Positions 49,494 through 61,399 of a stretch of DNA of 64,000 nucleotides are shown piece after piece. Within the stretch, counting starts at the first letter, position 1, and every line of letters begins with the position of its first letter. The DNA lies in assembly GCA_964023275.1 (NCBI GenBank), contig OZ029927.1, positions 12,503,226 through 12,567,225 of the forward strand, written 5' to 3'. The notes under the pieces are model-generated. The model did not search any database, had not been told where the DNA came from, and was given only the letters and a program-made list of their open reading frames with translations. This DNA comes from Norana najaformis (taxonomy: Eukaryota > Annelida > Clitellata > Crassiclitellata > Hormogastridae). Both the position numbers and the translations under genes were made by a program.

Positions 49494-52400
49494 TTAGGCA
49501 AATCCGAATCCGTAAGATCCCAGCAGAAGAGCCTGACTGAAAGCCGCTTTGAAGTCGTCGTAAGTCTTATGAAGTGTTGGTATGATAAGCTCGAGGTTGC
49601 AGGTGCGCGCCTGAGGATATATGACTCCGATGTCCGGACTGGAAAAGGTGACGTTGGCTCCGGATTTCAGATAGGGTGCTCCGGTGAAGAAGTGCAGCAG
49701 ATCGGACAGATGAAGTTTATCTGAGGCGACAAAAGAAAATTCTAGCATAAGCCCAAAAGTACATTTGAAAAATCATTAGTTTTTTTTATTTATAATGATT
49801 CATTCATTCAAAGATTCATTAAATAATTCATTCATTCAGACCATTCATTTAACACCCCTTCAAGATGTGAAGTGTATGGTGGATAAAAACGTGTTGCTAA
49901 CATTTGTATATTTTCCGTTTTAGCATAAGGCCCATTATATTCAAAACCCTACGCCTATTTTGTACCGCCATAACATTGTTCAGCGCAATACTAATTGCAA
50001 TTGTAACAGAAAATTTGTATAGCGCCTCTTTAGAGCCTCTTGGTGCCAAACTTAGCTAAGCTTAGGAAAACATCTTTAGAACTTCATCTGACATTTCTAG
50101 ATATCAAATGTACATATTGATGTTGTTGTATTTGTAATTGTAATATTCTAGCACAAGATTCATGTAGCTCCTTCCAAGGACTAACGTTCAACGCGTGACT
50201 ACCAATCGATGCTTACGTTTAGATTATTTGAGCTTATTTAAATAACGCAGCTACATCTATAAAGATGGTATTTTATGCCAATGAAGAGATGGACTTGTAG
50301 ATCCGATCTTGTGCCTGCTTGACTGCTCAGGAAACATTTCCTGCCCGTCTCAAGACGTTCCTCTTTAGAGATCACTAGGTAGCCGTACTGCAGCGCATTT
50401 GTGAGTTACATAAAAGGCGCTTTACAAATTTAGTGATACATTACAATTTAAATTATTCTCAGCAAAGTTATGCTGTAACTATGGAGTTTTCACGTAGGAA
50501 AACGTTACCAATTTTTCCTTGGTGGAGTTCAGAGCAGAGTTTTCGGAAGAACAAAAAACCCCTCTGTAGCTCTTGCGATCTCCAGGCCAGAGTTTGATTG
50601 ATGATTAGGCAGTGGAAGAAATCCTCTAGCGATATCTCTTCCCCAGAAGGAAATACGGTGTCCACATCAAACCCCGCAGGAAGAGGTCGCCAGCCCAACT
50701 CCTCCATTCCTTCCTACATAGCATCACATAAGTCTGTGCAATATTTAAGTATATGAACATTTTATAGCACCTTCTAAGAATCTCTCAAAGATATAATGCA
50801 TTGTAGCGTAGGATTTTGTTACGGTATATGTTGGGTTTTGTCCAGTAGTAAAGAGCAAAAAGCAGATTAGTAGATAATCTTTTTCTGATTGATTATTCAC
50901 CCTATCCTGTAAGAAAACGACGATCGGATATTAATGCTTTTCAAGAGCTCACGGAATACATGTAGAGGCAAACAATGGCTAAGGATTCCATGTCATCGCT
51001 AATACATTACATTACCTGATTACATTACAATTATCTGATCCATCATACGAACTCACCAACACTTCACCTCTTTCTGTTTCTGCGCTGGTCTTTCACTCAA
51101 GACTGGAAACATTTATTTTCCAAAATTCTTATCCTGATTCTTCCCCTTCCCCTTATCTCTCTTCTCGCTTCAATTTCAAACACCATCCACCGTAGCCGTA
51201 CGACTGTCTGATTGCCTGACTCCAGGATCTTGACCTGGAACCGAACCCTTTTGCTTAGCGATTTTGTTTTGACTGAGCGCCTGTGAATAAGCTGGTTCCC
51301 CCGATTTAGCTTTCGTTGGACCCTGTAGAAATCTCTAGATTACGATTACGATTACCTTGCATAAGAAGATCTTTACGATATGATATTAATGCTTTTCAAG
51401 AGCTTACGGAATACATGTAGAGGCAATCAATGGCCAAGGATGCAATGTTATCGTTGTTACATTACATTACCTTGTCATAAGAAGGTATTTTAGAAACCTT
51501 ACGGCGATCGCCACCAACTGTGACATCCTCGATTCGAAGACGTAGTAGCGGAGAATTCGTTTGATGGCTTCTTCAGTTTTCGCTTCGGACATAACGAACG
51601 AAAATCCAGATCTGTTGAGCCAGGTCTCCAGACTTGACTTCTCCTCTTCATTCAGCTCCTTTCGATCACGCACCTATATCCAATCCATTCTAACAGTACT
51701 AGTCTAATCTCGTTAGAACGTATACTTAATCACGTTAGAACTTATACTTAATCACGTTAGAACTTATACATAATCACGAGATATTACGAAAAGTTGTAAA
51801 GACCTGAGGTTTATTTAGTTTATGTAGGTTAATGAGGTTTATTTATTTATTATTTATTGCACTTATTAAATGAACAAAGTAAATATGAATCTTAGACGCG
51901 AGCCAAGTGTGTCTATTTTGCCAGCGATTGAAGACCATTTTATTTGATCATGGTCTTGTGCTGTGATGTCAGAAGCACCTACGAGGATTTTTCTTAGAAG
52001 AGCGCTATATAAATGTGCAATTACGATTCCGATTATGATTTAGTTAGCGCCCCCTGCAACGCTCCTAGTCGGCATTTGTAGTCATAGAAAACGAACCTTC
52101 TTCAGCAAATTCCTCAGATCCAAGTCAGCAACGTCCTCGAGCGTCGTCAGTTGCGAGATCTCTTCAAGCGAAGACACCCGGGCACCATTGGCCAGGAACT
52201 GTCGAACGGCCGGACACAGGCCCGGTAGGCCGTGGCATCCGTTGCAGGCCGCCTGGGCCAGCAGGACACCGACGATCCAAAAGACCTTGGCCTCGCTGAG
52301 GACGTAGTCGATGGCCGGAAGCAGGTGCCCTCGATCGCCCTCGAAGACGGACCGGTCCTTGACCGTTCGATCGATTAACGCTTGGAAGATGAGACAGAAG

Positions 52401-55400
52401 AACTCCCTGGAAAGGGCCCCTCCGTCGACCCCGGGCTCCCCTTCGAAAACGACGTTCAGGCGACTGTGGAGGAGCTTCGTTGGCGCATTGAGGTACAGCT
52501 GAACCAGGTCGTCAAGAAGTGTCGCCGTCGAACGGTTGACTAGTACGTCGAAGGTCTCCGCCTGATTCGGGTCATCGTCGTAGATTACCCCATTGAAGAT
52601 CCCCGAGGATGTCTCAGTAAATACCTGCGAAGCCATCTGCACCGACAGCGCTGAAATCAACCACCAGCCAGAACAATAGGCCTTCATTGTTATGGCTCCA
52701 GCTCAGTTAGAATTATGCTAATCGAATCGTTTCATTAATACCGAGATTATTCATTATAGAACTGTAGCTTGTTAATTTAGAATCCCTTATTTTACGTAAG
52801 CTTGCTGGTCGGAGGTCAAGTTCAACAGGCGATTCAGACATTGCTACGTTGCTGAGGATGTATTACTTATTCTTGTCATAAGGTACATTACTGTCATGTG
52901 CGTCATATTAGGACCAGCCTAGCGGAGTTGTTTTGGCGCTCAGCGGACCGATTCACATATTGATTTACATTGGTGTACCTTGGCTCGAGAAGAATCGTTG
53001 AAGCGTGTCGATAAACCTTATTTATGTGCAGATATACAGACAATAGAGTACAACTGACACGATTTTGTGGTTTCTGCCTTCTGTTTGAGGTCGGCTGTGA
53101 TTTTACAATTGAACTGTTCGAAATTATTCAGCCAAATAATTTGTGTGGAGTGATTCAACCGATTGCTGAGTGGATAGGCGAAAGACAGTGAGGTAACAAA
53201 GCGCATGAAATCAGAATCGTTGCTTCCTTTTGGTCGGTCATAAGATCAGGATCGTTGCTGCTAATGCAAACTAAAATAATATAGAAAGAAATAAGGACAT
53301 TTATAGGGGCAGATGGCAACAACCACAATTACTTTCTTTATAGTCATCATTGTCGCTGTCGTTGTCGTCATCATTGTTGATGTTGATATCAATTTTATAA
53401 TCATTATCCTTACCCAGCATTATGTTTTCTTCATGTGCAGCCGTTGGTAGGACGCTTTCCCTGAGGAGTTGGAAAGTAGAAGGACTTAGCATCGACTGGA
53501 ATATGTCCAGTTCCTCCGAAGTGAGTTCGTTGTTGGTGCTGTCCTGGCCAAAAGGATTCGCTGGATAGCTGCCTTCCATCGGTCGATCAGTTTCTCCGTC
53601 AGTGGAAAGCTCGGTTTCGTTAGCGGCGGCGATGTTGCTGGTGAAGACTGGATCAGTTCTCCTCGGAGATTCCTCGGGGGATTCGCCTTCTGTTTCGTGG
53701 TTGGATTCAGTATACAAAGATGCGTATCTGTATTGAGGACCGCTTGGAATGATCAAACCTTGGAGGAACGGGTTTTCGATGTTGCCTGAGAAACTCGTCG
53801 CTTGGAGATACTGGTTCAGACAAGTTGGATTCTGAATGCCATCCTCTCCAGCCCCTCCGATACCAGCTGGTCCTCTGTCATCATCTCCACTCGGGTGATG
53901 TTGTCTCAGTTGTTCTGCCAGAAGTCGTGCGTCATAGTCGCCTGAATTTACGTCATTTCCTCTCCAGTTCCACTTCCGGTCATGGTCCTCCTGAAGGTTC
54001 TTTTCCGTTGCGTCATCATGTTCATTATCACCAACCTGGAATTCTTGGCCAGTGCTGGTAGGGAGCCTGTGAGAGAGAAGTTCGTGGAAGTCCAGCAGAT
54101 CTCGAGTGGCTTCGGTCACAAATGTCCTCAAGGCTTCGTACAATGAAGAACTCCATTCGCTCACCTCGGCGGGCTTCAGGTTGTTGAGAAGTGCATACAG
54201 CTCAAGCATCAGGCGCAGAGTGCGGATGTAGATAAGGAGAATCTGAAGCAGAGTACCGGAAGGAGGATGTCGCAGAGAGACCTGCTCGTCCGCGGTCGCC
54301 TCCATCATCTTCTGGCAAGTTCTCTTGACCAGCAGCGCTGCGTCCATGTAGATTCGGAATTCCTCTGGCTTCCAGCTGCTTCGGGCAGAGATCTCAGCGA
54401 GGTCCGAGATCAGGCAGACGACGAAGCGGTAGCAGACCGTCGCCAGTCTGTCCAGTCTGTCCAGTGACCATTCGTACAGGGTCTCGTCTGCGTCGAAGTC
54501 ACCCGAATCTTCCAAGGCCTGGGCCACTCCCTCGCACTCTGCAATGACTTGCCAGAGTGCGCTTATGTCTTCTGGATGAACGGGTGAGTCGTTCCATGGG
54601 GTGCATCGTCCGTGTCTTCGTGAATCAGCTGCACCTCCCTCTATTTTTTGAATTATCTGTTCCATGTCGCTAATTGATGCTAGGATTCCACTTGTCTCCT
54701 CTCCAGCATCCGTATTCTCTCCACTCCTCCCTTCTTCACTTTCGTCACCCACTTTTAAATTCCAGTCAAGGACATTCCCCGTTCCTGAGGCACGGATACC
54801 TTGACCGGAGTATGACGCAGGTAACTCGTGTCGACAATTTTCTTCGGATGAGCCATTAACACCACTTAAAAGCATCATCTGAAATTCTGGCTGATCAATA
54901 TTTTCTGATATGCGATAATCTCTGCATGTGGGTAATCTGGGTAATTCGGGAAGATGATTATCCTCGGGTAAGCCGTAACCTGAAACCGAGCCTGATGCAG
55001 GTAATTCGATCTGACAGTTTTCTTTAGGTAATCCATATTCGTTCCCGGTAGCAAATGCAGGTGGTTCATAGAAACTTCTCTCCTCCGACAAACCAATGTA
55101 ACTGCCTCTCCAGCGAGGGTTACAGTGGTTCCGCTCAGGAGGATAGGCTGGGTTGTTAACAAACGAAGCTGTTTCCCTTAGAGCGCTGTGTCCCGCGATT
55201 CCTCGAATGGGTGGTCGTGTGTAGCGACCCGCTCTAAGACCTGGAAATTGGCCGGCCGTGACACCAGGATTTCTTTCGGGCGTCTCTTGCATGGCGGTTG
55301 TTTCGTGACGACGTTGATGGAGGTGACCAGCTCTTGTTCCAGCTCTTCCTGCATTTGTCTGAGACGTACTTGCGGGAGGGAGGGTCAGGTCAGCCGTCGA

Positions 55401-55784
55401 CCGAAAGTTACTCGACGAGCAGGAGTGGTCGATTTGAATCCGGAAGTAGGTGGACGAGTTCACCAATCTACCTTCGTTTATATTCCGTCTGTCCCAGATC
55501 TGAGGGTTGTTGGAAGCGAAGTTGGGGGCATTGCGATTGCCCCAGAGGTGTCCGAAGACCACTCCAGATGGGTCTGTTCGTCCCAGGTGCTGGTGGAGTT
55601 CAGGCATTCTGGAGTGGCCCACCCTAGGTTCAGACGAATTACCGGAAACTGCATTCTGAAGGCTCTGCTGGTGTGAGGTAACAGGCGGCTGATCACTAGC
55701 ATCCCAGCGCTGGCGTATTCCGTGGATCTGCTGCCGCACTTGTTCCATCGATTCTCTGTCGAAGCCATACAGTAACATAAACAC
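49494..55784 (-). CDS. HECT-domain E3 ubiquitin ligase, five exons
   Basis: Exons on the minus strand: 55784-53414, 52650-52097, 51673-51503, 50713-50509, 49720-49494. Phases 1, 0, 0, 1 join and give 1175 residues. Residues 1-400 are low-complexity and polar, with a degenerate ~20-residue repeat around 248-328 (YGLPKEN, YGLPEDN, then SSEEN). About 405-575 is a predicted helical domain I do not recognise. 580-790 is acidic with two NPF motifs (about 671 and 743). The HECT domain covers about 800-1175. Its N-lobe has VVFEGEPGVDGGALSREFF, and its C-lobe has LLHFFTG and PQARTCNLELIIP with the catalytic Cys about 34 residues from the end (SYGFGFA). Closest in style to G2E3-like HECT ligases, without the PHD fingers of vertebrate G2E3. 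It transfers ubiquitin through a Cys thioester; the substrate is unknown. ATG at 55742 is an alternative start. Confidence 0.85.
50310..50460 (+). mobile_element. LINE-A 3' end fragment in HECT intron
   Basis: TCAAGACGTTCCTCTTTAGA codes the RLKTFLF end motif. AAAGGCGCTTTACAAATTTA and a short ATTACAATTT tail follow. Opposite strand to the host gene. Confidence 0.7.
51040..51358 (+). mobile_element. LINE-C, best 3' end copy, in HECT intron
   Basis: Codes VFHSRLETFIFQNSYP and stops. The 3' UTR follows with CTTGACCTGGAACCGAACCC, TGAGCGCCTGTGAATAAGC, GACCCTGTAGAAATCTC and three ATTACG units. The 3' end may disturb the intron acceptor of the host little, since it is antisense. Confidence 0.8.
51703..51780. 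repeat. About 23-bp tandem repeat, three units
   Basis: Units of the form CACGTTAGAACTTATACTTAA repeat about three times, each ending in AATCACG. Confidence 0.8.
51912..52042 (+). mobile_element. LINE-A 3' end fragment in HECT intron
   Basis: CCAGCGATTGAAGACCATTT, GTGATGTCAGAAGC, AGAGCGCTATATAAATGTGC, ATTACGATTCCGATT tail. Confidence 0.75.
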
Positions 55785-56167
55785 AGTTAATACTATTGCG
55801 TGCTGGCCTTTATAGGCTCATTGTCTTTTCGGGGTAGAAACCACCAGCAACGTTATAAGGTTAAAAACATCTTTTTCCTCGACAGCATCATATATTCGAC
55901 TTCAAAAACAGTACATTAGACAGTCGTCTCGTCAAGAAGAAGTTCTTCCTCTACAGTTTAGGCTCCCTTTTTTATATCTTTATTTCCCGCTCAGCGAGAC
56001 ACCACTCCTTAGAACCCAATTGCCCAAGCACCTGTTACTTCCAAACTGTTGCATGGACACGTATCTCTATCAAATATATATATTCCTCCCGCTTACACGT
56101 GAACTCGTAACAATATGAAACAAGTCTATTGAGAAACCAACGTGCAACTCACGTGAACTGTTTCGAT

Positions 56168-56236
56168 AAATAACAGTGCTCAGTCAAAACAAAATCGATA
56201 GGCAAGAATGGTTCGGTTCCACGTCAAGATCCAATA
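56168..56236 (-). mobile_element. LINE-C 3' UTR scrap
   Basis: GTGCTCAGTCAAAACAAAAT, CGATAGGCAAGAATGG and TTCGGTTCCACGTCAAGATC match the complement of LINE-C. Confidence 0.6.
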
Positions 56237-56535
56237 AAGATAAACAAAAAGCTTAAACAGTAAGTGGGAAGGTTTAAACACTGTTATTTTGTTGGATTAC
56301 AAAGAAACGCTTCATCCAGTCATCATTTTGTATGAAAGGTACATTTCCTATCTCTTGCAACAGATGTGTGTGCGTTAAGTCGGTTGGCCATCCCCGATAT
56401 GTGGCGCTGATGTTTTTAGATGAACTTGCAGACGAATTGTGCATGACATAAGAATTCCAAAATTAATCACCCATTGGTAAGTTCAACAAATAACTCACGC
56501 TTATGCTACAACATATTTAGTATTATCACTGGTTG

Positions 56536-56757
56536 GAGGTTGTTCCGAATATGTAAAGGTTGTTCCGATTATGTAAAGGTTTGTTCCAATTGTTTCAAGG
56601 TTGTTCCAAATGTTTCATGGTTGTTTCCAAAATTTCAAGGTTGTTTCCAATATTTCAAGGTTGTTTCCAATATTTCAAGGTTGTTTCCAATATTTCAAGG
56701 TTCTTTCCAATATTTCAAGGTTCTTTCCAATATTTCAAGGTTGTTCCAAATATTTCA
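56536..56757. repeat. 20-bp minisatellite, about 11 units
   Basis: Consensus TTTCCAATATTTCAAGGTTG. Units at the left end are divergent (TTCCGAATATGTAAAGGTTG) and become near-identical in the middle. 60 bp is a multiple of three, so all frames stay open by chance. Confidence 0.95.
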
Positions 56758-57295
56758 GTCTGATCGGATTGGGGAGGTATACAGACGCCCTAACGGATCC
56801 ATTAAGCCGGACATTGAAGGATTACGGCATTAAGATGAACATGAATGTACTGAAACCTACTGAATATGAGAAGTTTCGCAAAAAAGATGACCATCGTCGT
56901 CAATGGTGAAAGGATGAAAATTACAGCAGTTCTGTTCCCTCCAAAGTATGATAATATAGTACTGCAAGTGGAACTTTGAGATCAGAGGAGGGTTAAAAGG
57001 TGTTCTACATAAAAGGAGAGCTTTGCTTGAGCGAAATGAATCAAAACCATAACCAGGGAATGGCGGAAGACCACTATGAATCCGAGGACAGACGTTGAAA
57101 GCATTGGTGCATTGACGAATATTAGTTTGGCGGAAGATAAAAGAAACGACGAAGTAGTTGGCTAAGGTTGAAAAACTAAACACTAACGACTGTTACGAAG
57201 AAAAGGCGAATGAACTGATAGGGCTGCGTTGACTTAGGCCTATAGGGGAAAATATACGAACGATTGTACAGTATACTTTTTAGTAAGTGATGTGG

Positions 57296-57505
57296 GTAAT
57301 CGTAATCGTAAGCTCGAGATTTCTACCGCTAAGTCGCGGGAACCAGCTTATTCACAGGCTCTCGATCAAAACAAAATCGATAGACAGAAAGGGTTCGGTT
57401 CCAGGTCAAGATCCAAGAGTCAGGCAGGCAGACAGTCAGACGGCTATGGTGGATGGTGTTTGGATTGAACCGGAAAGTGAGATAAAGGGAAGAAGAAGAA
57501 TATAA
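57296..57505 (-). mobile_element. LINE-C 3' end fragment
   Basis: Complement of the LINE-C end from the ATTACG tail (57296) through GGTTCGGTTCCAGGTCAAG to GAAGAAGAAGAATATAAATG. Lies just left of the transposon at 57619. Confidence 0.8.
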
Positions 57506-57618
57506 ATGTTTGCTGCATGCGGTATGTTCATATATCTTGGAGCAGGATACACTGGACAACAAATTTTTACAAAAGTCGTGTTACTGAAATGAAATTAGTC
57601 AGTTCTTATCAATTTGTA

Positions 57619-59843
57619 TGTGCTGAACACGAATATGACAGTGAAAATGCCGAATTGGCTCTAGTTTTTTTGTAATCTGAAATGAAGTAATTTTTTATCG
57701 CACAATGCATGCCAATAGTGATACACTTACAGTTAATATTTGTAAAAACCAGGTCATAGACTAGTTCTTAGATTTTTTTGCCTGTCTCTTGTACAGCTGT
57801 TCGGGAGCATCTCTGCGGAGTGTCCAGCAGTAGTCAGCCAACATTGTAGTGGACCATTTTCCCTGGTACCTTTGCTCCATTGTTGCGATATCTTGATGAA
57901 AACGTTCGCCATGTTCGTCACTAACCATACCACAGTTGTCAGGGAAGAAATCCAGATGGGAATGAAGGAAATGCATCTTCAGAGACATATTGCAGCGAAA
58001 TTTCTGGTACTGCTTGAGCATGTCTTCTACTAGTTCCTTGTAGTTTTCTGCCCTAACATTCCCCAGAAAGTCTGTAGACACTAGACGAAAAGCATTCCAT
58101 GCTTGTTTCGCATCACCCTCCAGCAAGTTGTTGAAGCGGTCATCTTTGAAGAGTTCTCTAATCTGAGGACCCACAAAAACTCCCTCTTTAATCTTTGCTT
58201 CGCTGAGTCGAGGGAATTTTTCATGCAGGTATCGGAAAGCTGGCGAAGTGCGGTCCATGGCTTTCACGAAGTTCTTCACCAAACCTAGTTTGATGTGAAG
58301 GGGTGGTAGTAGGATTTTGTGAGCCTCGACCAGAGCTGGGTGCTGGATATTCTTCTGTCCAACTGCCATGTTTTGTCTGGGAGTCCATTCCTTCCGCACG
58401 TAGTGCAACTCTCTTGCTCGGCTATCCCACTCACACAAGAAACACATATATTTTGTATATCCTTGCTGCAGTCCCATTAAAATGGCAACTACCTTCAAAT
58501 CACCACACAGGTGCCATTTGTACCTGTTATAGTCAATGGAATGCAGTAGCTGTTTTAGGTTATCGTATGTCTCTTTCATGTGGACAGCATGCGCTAATGG
58601 AATAGATGGAAGACGGTTTCCATTGTGCAAAAGCACAGCCTTAAGACTCAGTGTTGAAGAGTCTACAAAGAGTCTCCATTCTTGTGGGTCATGAGTGATC
58701 TGTAAGGCATTCATGAGGTCGTCAATATTGGAACAGAATACCAGATTACCTTCCTTCATAAAGAAAGGTTCCAACTGCTGATGGCGCTTTCTATATGAAG
58801 TAATTGTGACATCTTCTTCTAGAAGATTCCATTGTTGGAGTCTTGATCCTAGCAATTCTGCCTTGTTTTTGGATAAGTCCAAATCACGAACAAGGTCATT
58901 CAGTTCTTCCTGTGTTATTCTGTGTGGGGTTGATGATGCACCACAGTGAAAATCGGGATCACTGCACGCTGACGGACCAGGAGAAGAACATGTCGGCTCA
59001 CCCTTGTCCTCATCAGATGAATCAAGGAAAATATATTCTGCTGGAGGTTCTGGAATAGGAAGTCCATCACCATGTGGAACTGGTCTCAATGCTGACGGAA
59101 TGTTTGGGTAGACTATTGTCGACTTCTTTTGCTTCGTTATTCCACCGGAAAGAGGAGGAACCAAGCAGAAGTAACAGTCATCTACGTGGTTGCTTTGCTC
59201 TCTCCACACCATGGGAACTGCAAACGGCATTGATGGTCTTTTGCCATTCAACCACTGTGAAAGCTGTGTTGTACATGTAGCACAGCATATATGCGGGGCC
59301 CATGGCTTGTCTTGGTCACCAACCTTGCATTCGAAGTAAGCATGATATGCCTTCTTGACTTGATAAGTGATACTTTTCTTCTGGTTGGCAAATGTCACTT
59401 CCCCACAAATGTAACAAAAGTTGTCCACAGTATTTACGCACTTCCGAGGCATTACTGTTCTGTATTGTATCTAAATGGATAAAGTAATAATAGTTTTATA
59501 AAACGGTAACTTAAACTGTCTCGCACAAAGTCTGTAATATTGTAAATGCTCAACCGTTCCGACTCGCTTTATATAGTACACTGCTGACGTCATCTTACGT
59601 CAGCAGCCGACTGGCTGTAGTTTTACATTGCATCAGAAAATGACGTAATCAACTGTGCATGATGTGTCCATGATGGGATTATGCAATGAGGTGGAATATT
59701 ACATCATTCTAGACTTATTTAGGATATTGTCGCAGTCCTACTGCATAAATTTACATGGTGAAACATAAAAAATGAACTATATGAAATATTTTCAAAACGA
59801 GAGCCAATAAAAAATTGTTATGGTTATATTCGTGTTCAGCACA
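57619..59843 (-). mobile_element. Candidate autonomous DNA transposon with TIRs (2.2 kb)
   Basis: The left end starts TGTGCTGAACACGAATAT (57619-57636) and the right end is its exact complement (59826-59843). A second matched block (ATTGGCTCT) follows at similar depth on both sides, at about 57653-57661 and 59801-59809. Between them is one uninterrupted 563-codon frame on the minus strand. No clear target-site duplication is visible (flanks ...TTTGTA and CCAAGA...). The superfamily is not recognised. Confidence 0.7.
57761..59452 (-). CDS. 563-aa transposase-like protein, zinc-binding N-terminus
   Basis: One intact exon. The start at 59452 is the first ATG; 391 bases separate it from the right TIR. 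The N-terminus has paired cysteines (CYIC at 13-16, HICCATC at 55-60, CYFC at 93-96), suggesting a C2C2 DNA-binding finger like ZAD or BED. Residues 140-175 are acidic and disordered. The C-terminal 310 residues have the look of an RNase H-like core: Asp264 (LFVDSS), Asp318 (CGDLK) followed by CFLC at 337-340, and Glu513 or Glu516 (SDEHGERFHQ). This triad is inferred from placement, not shown. Proteins of this kind occur as multi-copy uncharacterised genes in many invertebrates. The intact frame and flanking TIRs suggest recent activity; a domesticated gene is the alternative. Confidence 0.65.
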   Translation of the reverse strand: MPRKCVNTVDNFCYICGEVTFANQKKSITYQVKKAYHAYFECKVGDQDKPWAPHICCATCTTQLSQWLNGKRPSMPFAVPMVWREQSNHVDDCYFCLVPPLSGGITKQKKSTIVYPNIPSALRPVPHGDGLPIPEPPAEYIFLDSSDEDKGEPTCSSPGPSACSDPDFHCGASSTPHRITQEELNDLVRDLDLSKNKAELLGSRLQQWNLLEEDVTITSYRKRHQQLEPFFMKEGNLVFCSNIDDLMNALQITHDPQEWRLFVDSSTLSLKAVLLHNGNRLPSIPLAHAVHMKETYDNLKQLLHSIDYNRYKWHLCGDLKVVAILMGLQQGYTKYMCFLCEWDSRARELHYVRKEWTPRQNMAVGQKNIQHPALVEAHKILLPPLHIKLGLVKNFVKAMDRTSPAFRYLHEKFPRLSEAKIKEGVFVGPQIRELFKDDRFNNLLEGDAKQAWNAFRLVSTDFLGNVRAENYKELVEDMLKQYQKFRCNMSLKMHFLHSHLDFFPDNCGMVSDEHGERFHQDIATMEQRYQGKWSTTMLADYCWTLRRDAPEQLYKRQAKKSKN

Positions 59844-61399
59844 CCAAGATGCTACACATTAGGGCCTTTTCCAGTCAGTAACGATTTCTATGTTGACCAG
59901 TGATATCAGAGTCGTTTCGAATAACGAAGTATGGCCTATTTCTATCATTGATATTATATAATCTACCGGCTATTGCATAAACCATTATGTTTATACAATA
60001 CTGCAAAGCTGCTGCAGTGACTGGCCGCTCAGCTTTTATGAAGACACACGCAGGTCTGTCGCCATAACAGCTTGGCGTTCAGACTCGTAGAGAAGCATTC
60101 ACAAGAGACAGACATCCAACAGACGGACACAACAACAGGCAGATAAACAAAAATAGAAATATTATATTTATGCTCGAGATATAGAATTTGATGCAGTTAT
60201 TTGCTCTACTGGATGCAGAACTTGGGCCTTTTTTCGTGGATACATTTTCTTTGTTTCTGGGTTCATTTTCCAACTGATGCGTCGACATGATACTTTAGGT
60301 CCATGAGTCTTTCTATTCTTAACGATGTACTTATCCCTTCGTCGTTTCGCCCCGCTGTCCATGAGTAAACAAGTAAGTAAGCATGCATGTATGTCTACCT
60401 ATGTCTGCTTCTACCTTTGTATGTATCTCTCCTGGTTTGCGGTTAATCCATTTGATCCCGGACCCCAGTTCTTTATTCTGACGATTATATGCATGTCTGC
60501 ATACAATCTGTTCAACTGTCTGTGTGTATCCGTCTACCTGTTTGTCTGTCCGTCAGTCCGGCTGTCTGTCTGATTCAGTCTGGATGTCCTTCCTTTTCTT
60601 CGTCGGTCTTTGGCCTCTTCTTTCTCATAATTGAGTATTTCTAAATTATTTAACAATATTGAATTTAATCTTCACTCGTTAACTTGAAGCTGATATGAGA
60701 CAATTAACAACATTCATGCCTCCGTAAATTAGACGCAGACGCAGCGCTGCTTCCTCGGTGCTAATTGCATCTTCCAACGACCACCTTCCTTCAACATCGT
60801 CATCATCATCATCATCAGCAGCAGCAGCTAATGCTTTAGTTGTTTTGTTGTCAACGGATGAACGTTCCGTCGTACATGAAGAGCGAACCAACTAATTGCA
60901 GTATTAATTATTGATGTTAATTATCTTGTTGAAAAGGAATTCCTGCACTTGTTACCGGGCGCTTTGTCGGGCGGAAGCAATAATGTCGGCCGACCTCCTT
61001 CTCGCAAGCTCCACTTCCAGTTGCTCACGCTCTGCGTACTGTCTCCGAATCGCCGCCATCTATATAAACATACATACACATATATACATACATATACATA
61101 CATACAAACACATATATACATACATGTACAGGTACTGTACCTACAAGCATTTGTATAGCGCGTTTAAGGCCACAAGCATTTGTATAGCGCGTTTAAGGCC
61201 ACACTATTTAAATTTATTGATCACCAACAATTGGAAGTATACAGACAATCAGCGCTCAGTGAATAGGCGTCAAAGGGAGAATTCAGAAGCAACTAAACTA
61301 GTCTCGCTAAAGAGAAGGAAAGCCCAATTAAAGTATAAGGCTTAAGTTTAATTATATAGCAATCGCTTGTTTTCTTACATGCTTCTATCAAGTAAAGAT
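59844..61399. other. Spacer with microsatellites and two possible minus-strand exons
   Basis: 60360-60600 is a degenerate TGTC/ATGT tract and 61066-61130 an ATAC/ACAT microsatellite. 61142-61200 is a 29-bp direct duplication (ACAAGCATTTGTATAGCGCG...). Possible exons at 60956-61059 and about 60682-60893 are discussed separately. No assigned gene. Confidence 0.45.
60956..61059 (-). CDS. Possible exon of an unidentified gene
   Basis: A 104-nt block bounded on the minus strand by an acceptor (TTTATATAG) and a donor (GCCCG|GTAACA). It reads MAAIRRQYAEREQLEVELAR, then RRSADIIASARQSA, a charged amphipathic helix. It is much more GC-rich than its surroundings. The next open block downstream (about 60893-60682, with an Ala/Asp run and EEAALRLRLIYGGMN) does not join it in phase. 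Weak; too short to assign. Confidence 0.3.

Larger units (their letters stand above)
55785..57618. other. Upstream flank of HECT gene; no gene recognised
   Basis: 5' side of the HECT gene. Contains a LINE-C scrap (56168), a 20-bp minisatellite (56536) and a LINE-C end (57296). A short + strand frame at 56760-56905 has plausible codon use but no known motif. Confidence 0.45.

Noticed and set aside
53825..55676. Plus-strand frames across the HECT first exon
   Set aside because: Antisense shadows of the long minus-strand exon, whose phase and splice sites fit the HECT gene.
56474..56909. Repeat-protein frame (FQYFKVVSNISRLFPIFQG type)
   Set aside because: Produced by a 20-bp minisatellite whose 60-bp period keeps all frames open. 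No domain and no conservation signal.
58103..59482. Plus-strand frames across the transposon
   Set aside because: Shadows of the 563-codon minus-strand frame.
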